Assembly: GCA_017961325.1 (NCBI GenBank)
Contig: JAGCXM010000021.1
Location: 1 to 64,000 of the forward strand
Reading direction: 5' to 3'
Source of the DNA: a bacterium
Lineage (GTDB): Bacteria > UBP6 > UBA1177
DNA length: 64,000 nucleotides
Shown here: piece after piece, positions 1 to 9,747 of the stretch
How positions within the stretch are numbered: the stretch's first letter is position 1
Layout of the letters: each line of letters opens with the position of its first letter
Notes under the pieces: model-generated
Databases searched by the model: none
Told to the model about the DNA's origin: nothing
Seen by the model: only the letters and a program-made list of their open reading frames with translations
Position numbers and translations under genes: made by a program

Positions 1-2
1 GA

Positions 3-113
3 GCAGGATATTTCAACGGAGGCCCTGAATTAAAAATCAGAAGACCGAATACGCCTTGGAGTCATTCTTTTTCTACAGGATTCAGGTGTGTTAAAGATAT
101 AAAAGATGAATAA
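3..113 (+). CDS. C-terminal end of a formylglycine-generating-enzyme-like (SUMF1/FGE) protein, partial
   Basis: An open frame enters from the left edge and stops at TAA 111-113, giving the last 36 residues of a protein. The stretch SHSFSTGFRCVKD closely resembles the end of FGE-sulfatase (SUMF1) domains, which finish with a GFRCV(K/R) motif. Such domains are common in secreted or lipid-anchored proteins of this kind of genome. Only the tail is visible, so neither catalytic competence nor the full domain can be judged. The next gene follows after about 120 bases on the same strand. Confidence 0.6.
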   Translation, partial: AGYFNGGPELKIRRPNTPWSHSFSTGFRCVKDIKDE

Positions 114-235
114 TGCCGTAAGTAACTTTAATTTTTGGAGGTTTGCCATGAGGAATATGTGCTTCCGCTTGACTCCGCTTGCATAAAAAATAAACTATCC
201 GGTGATGTTTTTAAATAATGTTCGCGGAGGTGCAA

Positions 236-1780
236 ATGTCCGGTCATTTAAGATTATTTTTGGTTTTCTTAGTTTTGGTTCTGTTTGTTTCCTGTTCATC
301 CTCAAAATCGCAGAATGATTCCGACTCAATTCCCGATGCGGATTCAGACACTCATGATTCAGAAACCGTTGATGATGATTCTGACTCACAAGAAACTGAA
401 ATTATTGATGATTCTGAAGCAACTCCTGATCAGGATTCAGATTCCGACCCATCGGAAAATGCCGAATGTCTCGATCTCCGCTACAACGAAAACACCATTA
501 AAACCCCGTTCCCGTTCAAAGATGCAAACGGCAAGCCCACTTTTTGCCGTCCCGGCTGCGACACGCCGACTGAAAACGATCCGCAGTGTGTCCGCAACAT
601 CTGGGATTGGGAAAACTGGGAAGAACAACAAGCATATTTAAAAGAGCAGGAAAAAGATCCTAATCAGACAAAAGAACGATCGTGTTATCCGTGGCCGTGC
701 AAACTGCCTGATATGCATGCAAAAACAAAGAAAGAACTCGACACATTTGTCAGCAGTTGCGACAGATTGCTGACAGTGAATGATTATGAAGCCAGTATGT
801 TGACAAATTGGTCGCACGGAATGTACGACGGGGTTGCCGGAATGCGGTTCCTGCACAGCAGCATGATAGTTGAATATGACCCAGAAAAAGATGAATATAC
901 AACTATTGGACAATCCAAATTGCTCTCTTTTAATGAAGGCCGCTATATCTCTGAAGTTTATGACAGCTATCCAGGAGAAAATCCAGATACTTTCAAGTCT
1001 TTTACGGTATCGGTTTTAAGAACGGGAAAAGGATATTTTTATGAACTTATTCGCGATAATTATGCATTTAAAGAAACGTTTTTTGCACCTCCGTTTGCAG
1101 GAAAAAACTGGGTTCTTCTTCGTTTATCAGGAGGAAAAACGGTTTATGCATCCTCAAAAGATTGGGAGTGGCATGAAATCGGAGGAATCAACAACTATGC
1201 AGGAGAAGGCAATATAGTTGGAGACCATTTGACTTTTATCACAAACAATCGGGAACTTTATTACTGTGACCTGCGGAAATATCCGAAACACATTGATGAT
1301 TGCTTTAAGCTGAACCGTAAGGATGAATCCGGCAATGAAGAACTCGGTCACAGCCCGAGAATCGACTTGGATAATGAACACCGTATTGTTTATAATGTTT
1401 ATGGAACACCGACATTTGTTGAAGTTGATTTAAAAGATTGGAACAATCCAAAGTATACGGAATATAAAATAGAAAACAACAAAGAAACTGCATTCAGTCT
1501 GGAAATAGATATGTTACAGGGAAAGAAAATTTCGTATCAGGAATTTTTCATTTTACCCAATGGAACGGTTGATGTCATCGGTTGTTTCTACCGTTTTGAC
1601 AAGAAGCAAACATATTGCCAGAAAGAAAAAACTTTTTCGACTGATCCATCAGATTTGATGGGCTACAATGTTTTTTGGGGGAAGTGGCACTTGTGGAAAA
1701 GGATAACCAGACCCACTGCAATAATCAGGGATTTAGAATGTTACTGCAAAGAAACTGGAATTTGTCCGCTTGAACAATAA
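236..1780 (+). CDS. lipoprotein with acidic linker, unknown function
   Basis: Secreted lipoprotein of 514 residues. An ATG at 218 is in frame, but the ATG at 236 has GGAGG five bases upstream and begins directly with the signal peptide, so 236 is preferred. A hydrophobic segment ends in the lipobox FVSC. It is followed by about 55 residues of Asp/Ser/Thr/Glu-rich linker and then a globular domain of roughly 430 residues with several Cys (for example CRPGCDTP and CYPWPCKLP). I recognise no family in the globular part. It lies 17 bases upstream of the 1730-residue secreted protein, which has its own GGAG site, so the two probably form an operon that places proteins at the cell surface. The linker type is shared with the lipoproteins at 42.2-44.9 kb. 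Confidence 0.85.
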   Translation: MSGHLRLFLVFLVLVLFVSCSSSKSQNDSDSIPDADSDTHDSETVDDDSDSQETEIIDDSEATPDQDSDSDPSENAECLDLRYNENTIKTPFPFKDANGKPTFCRPGCDTPTENDPQCVRNIWDWENWEEQQAYLKEQEKDPNQTKERSCYPWPCKLPDMHAKTKKELDTFVSSCDRLLTVNDYEASMLTNWSHGMYDGVAGMRFLHSSMIVEYDPEKDEYTTIGQSKLLSFNEGRYISEVYDSYPGENPDTFKSFTVSVLRTGKGYFYELIRDNYAFKETFFAPPFAGKNWVLLRLSGGKTVYASSKDWEWHEIGGINNYAGEGNIVGDHLTFITNNRELYYCDLRKYPKHIDDCFKLNRKDESGNEELGHSPRIDLDNEHRIVYNVYGTPTFVEVDLKDWNNPKYTEYKIENNKETAFSLEIDMLQGKKISYQEFFILPNGTVDVIGCFYRFDKKQTYCQKEKTFSTDPSDLMGYNVFWGKWHLWKRITRPTAIIRDLECYCKETGICPLEQ

Positions 1781-1797
1781 TTTTATGGAGACTTATC

Positions 1798-4700
1798 ATG
1801 AAAAAGATCATTTTTTTAATTGTTTTTTGCTTTGTTTTTCCGATTTTTGCTGACGGAATAAGCAACGGTATTGTTCCAACATTTATAAACATCGAGATAG
1901 TTCCGATACCAATAAAGGGTGTGGTTGGTACAGACAAGATTGTTATTCGCGGATTTTATAACTCAGAGGATCAAAATATCAGAATTCGTGTTTTGTCTGA
2001 CAATTTGCCTGAACAATATTTTTCGCCGACTATTTTAAAAAGCATTGACGAAGAGGCTGATGGTTTTTATCTGCACGACGTTCAAATATCATCAGGTAAC
2101 AACACAATTATACTTGAAAAACAAACGGATGAGGGTGATTGGACTGAAGTTTCAAAAAAATCAGTCAAATATGATCCTGAAAGTGATGAGGGCAAGCAAT
2201 CTCTCTGGGGAAGAATTGCAAATCGTGGCAAACATCAGAATGAAGAGCAACGGGCAATTTATTTTTATCCAGGGACGAGATATGACCGAATCATTGATAG
2301 CGGCAAAAATGTTAAAAACTCAGACATTTTTTCTATGGAATCGGAGGAGAATTTTTCAAGGTTAGCGTTTTTCTATTCGAAAACGATCCATACTGATGAT
2401 AACCAGCGTTTTTTCAAAAATTCCACTGACACTAAAGGTCCTGATGATTTTGAACAGAAATGCTGGTCAAACAAAGATACGGTTAACAAGATGATGGATG
2501 AAATAAGCAATGCAAACACAAATATAGTTATGTTTGTTTATTGGGGTGACAACGATGAAACGATAGGTGAAAGCCAGCCTGAAGGTTATGAAACATTGTC
2601 TGAAAATGCAAAGAAAATGATGGACAACTATCCTAAAATTATCGTAGCCCCCACATTCCCAGAGACCTGTGATTATTATCTCGAATATAACGATGAATTC
2701 TGTATACAGTATACGGACGATGGTTCTCATACATGGCGCGTAAATGAACGCTCTGTTGTTAACTGCCAATGCAGAAATGATTCTGATTGTAATAGTAACA
2801 GTAATGATAATGAAAAATATTGTTACCAAGGAACATGTGTTATTAATAAAACATGTTCCTTATGGAATCCGTGCGTAGATAATAATCAAATATGCGACTC
2901 TGGCAAATGTGTCCCAGCAATAATGACAGGCCGTCCTATTTGGCATCATTATTTTACACATCGACCAAGCAGTGATGATAAAGATATATGTGAAGCAATA
3001 TATACTCCAGAACAATATAAAGCATCCGGCATTGATCCTCAAGGTAGGCAATATGATGCGATAGACCAGCTTTTCAAAGCTGCAGCAGACAGAAATCTTT
3101 TGGTTGTTCCGACTTTGGAACCCAGCGTGTCAGAGATTTCTATTTTTGAATTTAATCCGAGTCGGCTTAAGAATAGACTTCTGAAATTGTTAAGAAAATA
3201 TGGAAACAATCCTAACTGGCTTCAAGTATATGACAAGAAAGGAAAAGCGAAGAAAGTCATTCATATCTCACAGGCTGTTTCTTGCATTTTGAATGAAATT
3301 TCATTTAAAAACACTTTAGACACAATTGCACAGGAAATTACGCAAGAATTAAATTCGAATACCGGCATAGGGTTCCTACTTGACATAACGGCAATGCCGC
3401 CTGATAGACTTCTTAACGGATGCTATTTTCCGAATGCAACAGAACTGAAAGAAATGGACAGTTTTTTAGGAGCGAGCACATTCGGACTTCCGTTTGATCA
3501 ATATCTTACTGTAGATAATTCAAATAGGCTTAAATGGTCAGATATGGAAAATAATAAAGATGATTATTTACCTTTGGAAGATCATCTTTTCAAAAAAGCT
3601 AAAGATTGGCTTGTAAAATGGAAATACAGCGGAATTCCTATAATTCCCGACATAATTCCCGGATTTGACGACAGGTGGAGAGGGCAATCCATCAACTCTG
3701 TATTCCTAATATATGGAGATAACGAAAAGTGGCGTGAAAGATATGCCAAATTGATGTTTATGTACAATACGGCGGGATTCAATCTTACGATATGGAACGG
3801 TTACGGCGAAGGATATGTATGGGTTCCGTATAGAAAAAGGAAATTCGAGAACCCAAAAAATCTTTTGTGGGGAGATGTATATTCCATTCATCCTGATTAC
3901 AAGGAAGGAAACCGTTTCGGCAATCCTCCCATTCCTGATGATTATGCAAATTTAAAATTAACCGTTGACAAAGAAAAAAGACCTGCATATGAAGAAGAAG
4001 TCATTTACGACAATTACTGTTTTGCACAATATCTGTTTGGCATGGATGACGATCGGGATTGTGTGCCGAATAATATTGACAACTGTCCTAATGTCAAAAA
4101 TCCCGATCAGGCGGATGATGACGGAGACGGTGTCGGGAATGCATGTGACAATTGCCGGGAAGTATATAATCCGCCTAAAAACTATGAATTGGACAGTGAA
4201 TTTATCCTTGGAAGCGACGGAGCAAATGCTAAAAATTTAGGACATCTTACGAAAGTTCCGCTTTTCTTTTCTCTTTCTCGTTCTGTAAACATCAATAACA
4301 ATCTTATAACACCATATTTTGAACTTCCCAAAAAATCTGTTTACAGAATGCAGCCCGACAGTGACTTGGACGGAATCGGCAATGCATGTGATTATAAAAC
4401 ATCAGGAGTGATCACGGAAACACCGGAAAAACTCGGTTTTGCCAACAGTAAAATTACAGATATCAGAAGCGGCGATCCGAAATTTAAGATATTCGGAGAA
4501 TTTAACAGTCAAATGTATGTTAAACTGAATATGCCGGAAAACAGCGGACGTGATTTGGAATATTGTGAACGAACTGATGAAAACGAATTTGAATGCAATG
4601 CTGCCGTGCATTACTGTGCTATAGGTCACAGAGAAAAAGTTGCAGGTAACTGGGGGGCAATTGGTTCTTGTTCCACAGCAAAGAAAGCAGATGACAACTA

Positions 4701-6990
4701 TCAAAGCAAATACGATTTCGGCTACAGCCACGGAAGCGATGATTTTTCGGACGATTCAATACTCAGTTGGCAGCACCGTATTTCTATCGCTGACGGGACA
4801 AATGCTGAAAGCTGGAGTGATTTCGACAAGGCAAGAAAACCGGTAAAGGTTTCAACATCGGGCAAAAAAATAACATGGAACTGGCGGAAGGACAGGTATG
4901 AATTTAATGATTGTTTGGGGTCAAACAAAGACAGCGATTTGTGTCAAAGCCTTATCCACGGGGGCGATTACAATGTTGACAATACAATGTATTACGCACT
5001 TTCGACAAGTATTCTGCCAGTCAAAAACGGCAATAAGTTAGAAGAATTTCCGCCTTACATGAAATATGGTAAAAATGGAAAACTGGAAATAAATGATGAA
5101 TATTTCCCGGCAACCAACACCAACAAATTTGCCCGTGCATCCCGATATATGATTGAGGCACAGGAACTCAACTATTATACCAGAATGATTAATCCGCCTG
5201 AATTGCCAAAGCCGATCGAATTTCCAGACATCGAACTTTGCGCATCCTGCTACTTTGACATGCCGATACGCTATTTCGGAATAAACGAAATAATGCCTTA
5301 CGAATATGTTTCAAGATATATGATCAAGAAAAACAAAGAAAACAATGTATTAATCGATTCGCAAAGAATCATGTTCCATAAGAATCAGATTGCTTTCGGT
5401 GAGATTTCTCCCAAAGAAATGATCGGAATTGAAAGTAACGGCAAAGAATATTTCCTGACGGTGAACACTTCCGAAAGCGGAGCAGACTGGAACAGAATCG
5501 GCAGAATAGAAAACCGGGGTTCCGGAATTTCCGGAATTGAAAGTTTTGCCGCAAATTATTTCATCGCGCAAAACGGCAAGAGTGGCAAGACTTTATATTC
5601 CATTGAATTGATTAGTGAAATTCCGCAAAATCTTGATGTTAAAGATGCCTTCGAGCTTCCTGAAACGGTTTACACTGTAAACAATCTGGGAAAAATCGGT
5701 TTTGAACGTGAACAGACAAAACTCGTATTTGCAAACGGAAAGCTTTATCTTTTTGCTCAAGGCGGAAACAGTTCCGGAATGTTCCTGTTTAACGGTGCAG
5801 ATTTTGAAGAAATCCGTGGCGTTATGCCGCCGCAGAGAAACATTCTGAATGTTTCCACAACCGGCAAATACATGTTCCTTGCAGGCGGAACAGATTCCAG
5901 CAACGAAACAATGAACGATTTATGGCGTTTTGACACTGAAAGCAACACTTGGGAACAGATTCCGGTTGAACTTCAGGGCAGTTTCAGCAAAGTCATCATG
6001 CAGGAAGTTAACGGCAGAATGGTAGCATTCAATCCTGTTATCGATGAAAACACGACCTTCCCTGTTTTTGAGTTTGAAAACTCTGAGAATGTAGAAAATA
6101 TCGAAGTTTCATACTCAAGAGTAAAGATAGAGGATCTTGATTTTGAGCAGTCTTTCTGCCTCAACGAAACTGACAATTCAATTTTCCCGGGCATCACGAA
6201 TGTTTACGGCGAATGCGTGAAAGTTGAGAACTATGACTTCGGCGAAGTTACTTTCCCCGACTATAAACTGAGCGTCGCAGGTTACAGGAACAGCCTTTAC
6301 CTCGGAGGTCTGACCGGAATCCGCAGAGTTGAAACCGGAGAAAACGGCGAAGTCACAAAGAAAGAGATGATTTACAGCGGAGAATCGAACAATCTGGCAG
6401 TTTACGGCAATACGCTTTATGCAGCCAACTACAGCGAAATTGATATTTTTGAAATTGCCGAAGACGGCTCTATTGAGAGAAAATCATCAGTGAAAACAAA
6501 TGACTGCCGGAATATCAGAATTGAAGGCGGCAAACTTTTCGCAGCAGAAAACAAACGGGTAAGAATATTTGACCTGAACGATCCTCTTTCACCGGAACTG
6601 CTGAAAACCATTTCACTCAGCAGCGCTGCTGAAGACCTTGAAGTTGCAGGAAACAAGCTTTTTGTCTATGAAAATCTGAACGGACTTCTGACAAGAAAGG
6701 GAAAAATCACGGTTTTTGACGTTTCTGATGCTGCAAATCCCGATAAAATCAATGAATTCAGCCAGTATTGCAACGATCCTGAAATGCAGAAATCAGGAAA
6801 CAGCGTATACCTCGGCTGCAAGAACGGTGTTTTCAAGATTGAAGAAAACGGTCTGAAATCGGTAAGCGGCTCGAAAAACTATCTGCGTGAAGGCTACGCA
6901 TTTGACGGAATCCTCTATCAGGTTTTCAGCGGAACTCTGCATGAATCCAGGGTAGAACCTGAAGAAACTGAAGAAGACGGATGGTTCTAA
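1798..6990 (+). CDS. very large secreted multidomain protein with TSP3-like and beta-propeller-like repeats
   Basis: Secreted protein of 1730 residues with a signal peptide ending near residue 20 (cleavage after IFADG or before it). No lipobox is present. Around residues 319-372 lies a Cys cluster of EB/EGF style. Residues about 390-720 alternate strands and helices and contain PIIPDIIPGFDDRWRGQ and FNLTIWNGYGEGYVWVP, which faintly recall TIM-barrel glycosidases of the GH99-like type; this is weak. Near residues 748-785 are clear thrombospondin type 3 calcium-binding repeats (DDDRDCVPNNIDNCPNV, then DDDGDGVGNACDNC), with a further half repeat near 852. The last 450 residues carry a Kelch-like motif (NDLWRFDTESNTWEQIP) and LVIVD-like blades. 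It probably acts at or outside the outer membrane. Confidence 0.85.
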   Translation: MKKIIFLIVFCFVFPIFADGISNGIVPTFINIEIVPIPIKGVVGTDKIVIRGFYNSEDQNIRIRVLSDNLPEQYFSPTILKSIDEEADGFYLHDVQISSGNNTIILEKQTDEGDWTEVSKKSVKYDPESDEGKQSLWGRIANRGKHQNEEQRAIYFYPGTRYDRIIDSGKNVKNSDIFSMESEENFSRLAFFYSKTIHTDDNQRFFKNSTDTKGPDDFEQKCWSNKDTVNKMMDEISNANTNIVMFVYWGDNDETIGESQPEGYETLSENAKKMMDNYPKIIVAPTFPETCDYYLEYNDEFCIQYTDDGSHTWRVNERSVVNCQCRNDSDCNSNSNDNEKYCYQGTCVINKTCSLWNPCVDNNQICDSGKCVPAIMTGRPIWHHYFTHRPSSDDKDICEAIYTPEQYKASGIDPQGRQYDAIDQLFKAAADRNLLVVPTLEPSVSEISIFEFNPSRLKNRLLKLLRKYGNNPNWLQVYDKKGKAKKVIHISQAVSCILNEISFKNTLDTIAQEITQELNSNTGIGFLLDITAMPPDRLLNGCYFPNATELKEMDSFLGASTFGLPFDQYLTVDNSNRLKWSDMENNKDDYLPLEDHLFKKAKDWLVKWKYSGIPIIPDIIPGFDDRWRGQSINSVFLIYGDNEKWRERYAKLMFMYNTAGFNLTIWNGYGEGYVWVPYRKRKFENPKNLLWGDVYSIHPDYKEGNRFGNPPIPDDYANLKLTVDKEKRPAYEEEVIYDNYCFAQYLFGMDDDRDCVPNNIDNCPNVKNPDQADDDGDGVGNACDNCREVYNPPKNYELDSEFILGSDGANAKNLGHLTKVPLFFSLSRSVNINNNLITPYFELPKKSVYRMQPDSDLDGIGNACDYKTSGVITETPEKLGFANSKITDIRSGDPKFKIFGEFNSQMYVKLNMPENSGRDLEYCERTDENEFECNAAVHYCAIGHREKVAGNWGAIGSCSTAKKADDNYQSKYDFGYSHGSDDFSDDSILSWQHRISIADGTNAESWSDFDKARKPVKVSTSGKKITWNWRKDRYEFNDCLGSNKDSDLCQSLIHGGDYNVDNTMYYALSTSILPVKNGNKLEEFPPYMKYGKNGKLEINDEYFPATNTNKFARASRYMIEAQELNYYTRMINPPELPKPIEFPDIELCASCYFDMPIRYFGINEIMPYEYVSRYMIKKNKENNVLIDSQRIMFHKNQIAFGEISPKEMIGIESNGKEYFLTVNTSESGADWNRIGRIENRGSGISGIESFAANYFIAQNGKSGKTLYSIELISEIPQNLDVKDAFELPETVYTVNNLGKIGFEREQTKLVFANGKLYLFAQGGNSSGMFLFNGADFEEIRGVMPPQRNILNVSTTGKYMFLAGGTDSSNETMNDLWRFDTESNTWEQIPVELQGSFSKVIMQEVNGRMVAFNPVIDENTTFPVFEFENSENVENIEVSYSRVKIEDLDFEQSFCLNETDNSIFPGITNVYGECVKVENYDFGEVTFPDYKLSVAGYRNSLYLGGLTGIRRVETGENGEVTKKEMIYSGESNNLAVYGNTLYAANYSEIDIFEIAEDGSIERKSSVKTNDCRNIRIEGGKLFAAENKRVRIFDLNDPLSPELLKTISLSSAAEDLEVAGNKLFVYENLNGLLTRKGKITVFDVSDAANPDKINEFSQYCNDPEMQKSGNSVYLGCKNGVFKIEENGLKSVSGSKNYLREGYAFDGILYQVFSGTLHESRVEPEETEEDGWF

Positions 6991-7035
6991 TTATGTTATT
7001 TGGTACTTTGATTAACTTTTTTAATGGAGATCAAA

Positions 7036-8535
7036 ATGAAAAAAATCATGATTCTTTTCACGGTTCTTGCAATGTTTTTCATTGTTTCGTGCGACAACGG
7101 CAGTGACAGTAAGGATACTGCCGACACCGGCGACACTTCTTCCGAAACAGGCGATACCAGCGGTGATACCGGAGAACAACCCTCAGACACCGGAGATACA
7201 GGCAATGCTGATACCGGCGAACAGCCAGCGGATACCGGCGATGCTGATCCGGCTGATACCGGTGACACCGGAAATGCCGACACTGGCGATTCCGGAGATT
7301 CCGGTGATTCGGATACAGGAGATACTTCAGCCGAAACTTGGGAATCGAAATATAAAAAGGCTGATGAGCATGCCGAAAATGTCTCGGAAGACATTGTAAA
7401 TGCCAGCAACGGTCTCGGAATGAAGATTTTTAAGGTTCTTGCATCGGAAGCATCAGGCAAAAACCTAATGATTTCGCCTCTTTCCATATCGATTGCGATG
7501 AGCATGGTAACAAATGGTGCTTCAGGTGAAAATGTCACGGAAATGAAAGAGGTTCTCGGATTCGGGAAGATGGAGTTTTCAGAAATCAATTCCCAGTTTG
7601 CCCATCTTGTTCAGAGTCTGGTCGAAGCAGATAAGGATCTTGCTCTTGAGATTGCAAACTCAGTCTGGATGGATGACGAGTTTGCACCGGATGTAAAGCA
7701 GGATTTCATTGATGTGCTCAAGGAATTTTATGACGCGGCGTTTTTCACCGAAGATTTTCAGGATGAATCTACTGCCGGCAAGATAAATTCATGGGTTTCT
7801 GAAAAAACTCACGGAAAAATCGATAAAATCGTTGAAAAAATAGGTCCTACCGCAGTTATGTATCTCATCAACGCGCTCTATTTCAAGGCTGCTTGGACGA
7901 CTTCTTTTGACAAAAACAGCACATATGAAGGCGGATTCACCCTTTCCGACGGAACTGAATCCAAGGCTAATTATATGGGATTTGCTTATGATCAGGAAGA
8001 ACCGGAGTTTTACAGCTATTCATCGGAGTGGGGTGATGAAAACGGTTATTCCGTTGTCAGAATTCCGTACGGACGCGATGTTTTCGCGTTTTACGGCATA
8101 GTTCCGAATCATGACAACAAAACGAATATCGATAAATTTATCGCAAAAATAGCCGAAAACGGTATCGATTCCTATTTTGCAAATCTTGTGAAATGCAAAT
8201 TTCCCGTAAAATTACCGAAATTCAAGTTCGCTTATGAAAAATCGCTCGTAGATGTCTTCAAAGGTCTGGGTATGGAAAAGGCTTATGTCGAAGGCGCTTT
8301 CATGAATATCGCCGGCGAACCGCACGCTCCTTTCATTTCCGATATTTACCACAAGACATTTATCGAAGTTAATGAAGAAGGAACCGAAGCAGCTGCAGTT
8401 ACCTCTGTTGAAGTCGGTGACAACGCGATGCCTTCGGGATTTTATGCGACACGTCCTTTCGTTTTCGTAATCCGCGACGACAGAACGGGATCCGTTCTTT
8501 TCATCGGCAAGGTCGAAAATCCGTCAGCTGAATAA
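7036..8535 (+). CDS. lipoprotein serpin (family I4 serine protease inhibitor)
   Basis: Serpin of 499 residues anchored as a lipoprotein. The start at 7036 has GGAG seven bases upstream; the in-frame ATG at 7024 overlaps that site. The signal peptide ends in lipobox FIVSC. It is followed by an about 75-residue linker of repeated D-T-G units and then a complete serpin domain (about residues 105-499). The reactive-centre-loop hinge reads EEGTEAAAVTS near residue 447, with small residues at P12-P9 as in inhibitory serpins. The C-terminal signature includes ATRPFVFVIRD. Inhibitory serpins trap serine or cysteine proteases by loop insertion; the target here is unknown. Counting from the hinge places P1 near an Asn/Ala pair, which is uncertain. 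The likely role is protection of the cell surface against external proteases. Confidence 0.93.
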   Translation: MKKIMILFTVLAMFFIVSCDNGSDSKDTADTGDTSSETGDTSGDTGEQPSDTGDTGNADTGEQPADTGDADPADTGDTGNADTGDSGDSGDSDTGDTSAETWESKYKKADEHAENVSEDIVNASNGLGMKIFKVLASEASGKNLMISPLSISIAMSMVTNGASGENVTEMKEVLGFGKMEFSEINSQFAHLVQSLVEADKDLALEIANSVWMDDEFAPDVKQDFIDVLKEFYDAAFFTEDFQDESTAGKINSWVSEKTHGKIDKIVEKIGPTAVMYLINALYFKAAWTTSFDKNSTYEGGFTLSDGTESKANYMGFAYDQEEPEFYSYSSEWGDENGYSVVRIPYGRDVFAFYGIVPNHDNKTNIDKFIAKIAENGIDSYFANLVKCKFPVKLPKFKFAYEKSLVDVFKGLGMEKAYVEGAFMNIAGEPHAPFISDIYHKTFIEVNEEGTEAAAVTSVEVGDNAMPSGFYATRPFVFVIRDDRTGSVLFIGKVENPSAE

Positions 8536-8605
8536 ATCCTTAATAAAATCAATGTGGAGACGTTTCATGAAACGTTTCTACAGAATGAACCGTAATTTTG
8601 GAGAT

Positions 8606-9583
8606 TTAAGGAACCTCAACCCTGTTGAGAAGTTCGGATATTATTTTGTCGGTAGTGATTTTTTCTGCTTCGGCTTCAAATGACGGGATGATTCTGTGGC
8701 GCAGAACAGGGTAGGCGACTTCTTTGATGTCTTCCGGAGTTACGAAGTTTCTTCCTTCGATGAAAGCGCGGATCCTGCCGGCAAGAATAAGGAAAATGCT
8801 TGCACGCGGGCTTGCTCCGACATCGATAAGCTGGGCAATGGAGCGGTCTTTCGGATTTCTCGTCTCCGAAACTATCGAAATGACGTATTTTTTGATTCTG
8901 TCGTCGGTGTAGATCTGTTTCGCGATTTCCTGCCACTCTTTGATTTTGTTTTTGTCGAGAATTCTGTTGAGTTTCTGCACGAGTTCTCTTCGCTCGAATT
9001 TTTCAATGATTTTAAGCTCTTCCTCGGGAGTCGGGTAATCAATCAGAACTTTGAACATAAATCTGTCAACCTGAGCTTCGGGCAGCGGATAGGTTCCCTC
9101 CTGTTCAAGCGGGTTCTGCGTTGCGAGAACGATGAAAGGATCGGGGAGGGCAAAAGTCGTTCCGCCGATCGTGACCTGACGCTCCTGCATCGCTTCAAGC
9201 AGAGCCGACTGAACTTTCGCCGGCGCACGGTTTATTTCATCAGCCAGAATCACATTTGAAAAAATGACACCTTTCTTAATCTCGAAATTGCGGTCCGTCA
9301 TGTTGAATATTCTGCTTCCGATGATATCCGCCGGCAGCAGATCGGGCGTGAACTGGATCCGCTGGAAGTCAAGGTCGGTCGAATCCGCAAACGCCTTAAC
9401 GGCAGTCGTTTTCGCAAGTCCCGGAACGCCTTCCAGAAGAATGTGACCTTCGCCGATAATGCCCATAATCAGGGCTTCGACCATCTCTTCCTGCCCGACG
9501 ATAACTTTTGATATCTCCGATTTCAAAGCGCTTATCGTCAGCGCGTGATTTCTGATTTTTTCATTCAATTCGCTGAATTCCAT
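8606..9583 (-). CDS. MoxR-family AAA+ ATPase
   Basis: MoxR-type AAA+ ATPase of 325 residues. The start at 9583 has GGAGG five bases upstream on the minus strand; the longer in-frame start at 9619 lacks a site. Seen in the protein are the Walker A region LEGVPGLAKTTAVKAF, Walker B (VILADEINRAP) and the family motif LLEAMQERQVTIGG. MoxR ATPases act as chaperones for activation of metal-dependent or surface complexes, usually beside DUF58 and von Willebrand A genes. No such partner lies next to it here, which makes it an orphan within the window. It converges on the serpin gene and is divergent from the dikinase-like gene. Confidence 0.93.
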   Translation of the reverse strand: MEFSELNEKIRNHALTISALKSEISKVIVGQEEMVEALIMGIIGEGHILLEGVPGLAKTTAVKAFADSTDLDFQRIQFTPDLLPADIIGSRIFNMTDRNFEIKKGVIFSNVILADEINRAPAKVQSALLEAMQERQVTIGGTTFALPDPFIVLATQNPLEQEGTYPLPEAQVDRFMFKVLIDYPTPEEELKIIEKFERRELVQKLNRILDKNKIKEWQEIAKQIYTDDRIKKYVISIVSETRNPKDRSIAQLIDVGASPRASIFLILAGRIRAFIEGRNFVTPEDIKEVAYPVLRHRIIPSFEAEAEKITTDKIISELLNRVEVP

Positions 9584-9668
9584 ATATTCCTCCGTCAAAA
9601 AAAAACGATTCAGAAACAATCTGCATAGTAAATTTATTTCATTTTTCTGTCAACGCAAAGTTGAAACA

Positions 9669-9697
9669 TTACTTTTTAATATTTTTTGTGCTATAAG
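9669..9697 (+). promoter_or_regulatory. possible promoter of the dikinase-like gene
   Basis: In the divergent region between moxR and the dikinase-like gene, TTACTT (9669-9674) and TATAAG (9692-9697) stand 17 bases apart. GGAGG follows at about 9738 before the ATG at 9748. The match is modest and only by eye. Confidence 0.35.
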
Positions 9698-9747
9698 CAC
9701 CCGTTTTCCGTTGTTTTTAAGGTTTGTAAAATATTTTGGAGGCTTGA

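Noticed and set aside
148-186. 12-codon ORF with a strong GGAGG site
   Set aside because: Starts MRNMCF and ends within 13 triplets; no similarity can be judged at this length. It may be a remnant or leader peptide.
8568-8684. 38-codon ORF with GGAG after the serpin, starting in a palindrome (ACGTTTCATGAAACGT)
   Set aside because: Most of it overlaps the 3' end of moxR on the other strand; the translation has no features. The palindrome itself is real but unexplained.
9661-9697. TTGAAA (9661) as the -35 box for TATAAG
   Set aside because: The spacing of 25 bases is too long; TTACTT at 9669 with 17 bases fits better, though still weakly.
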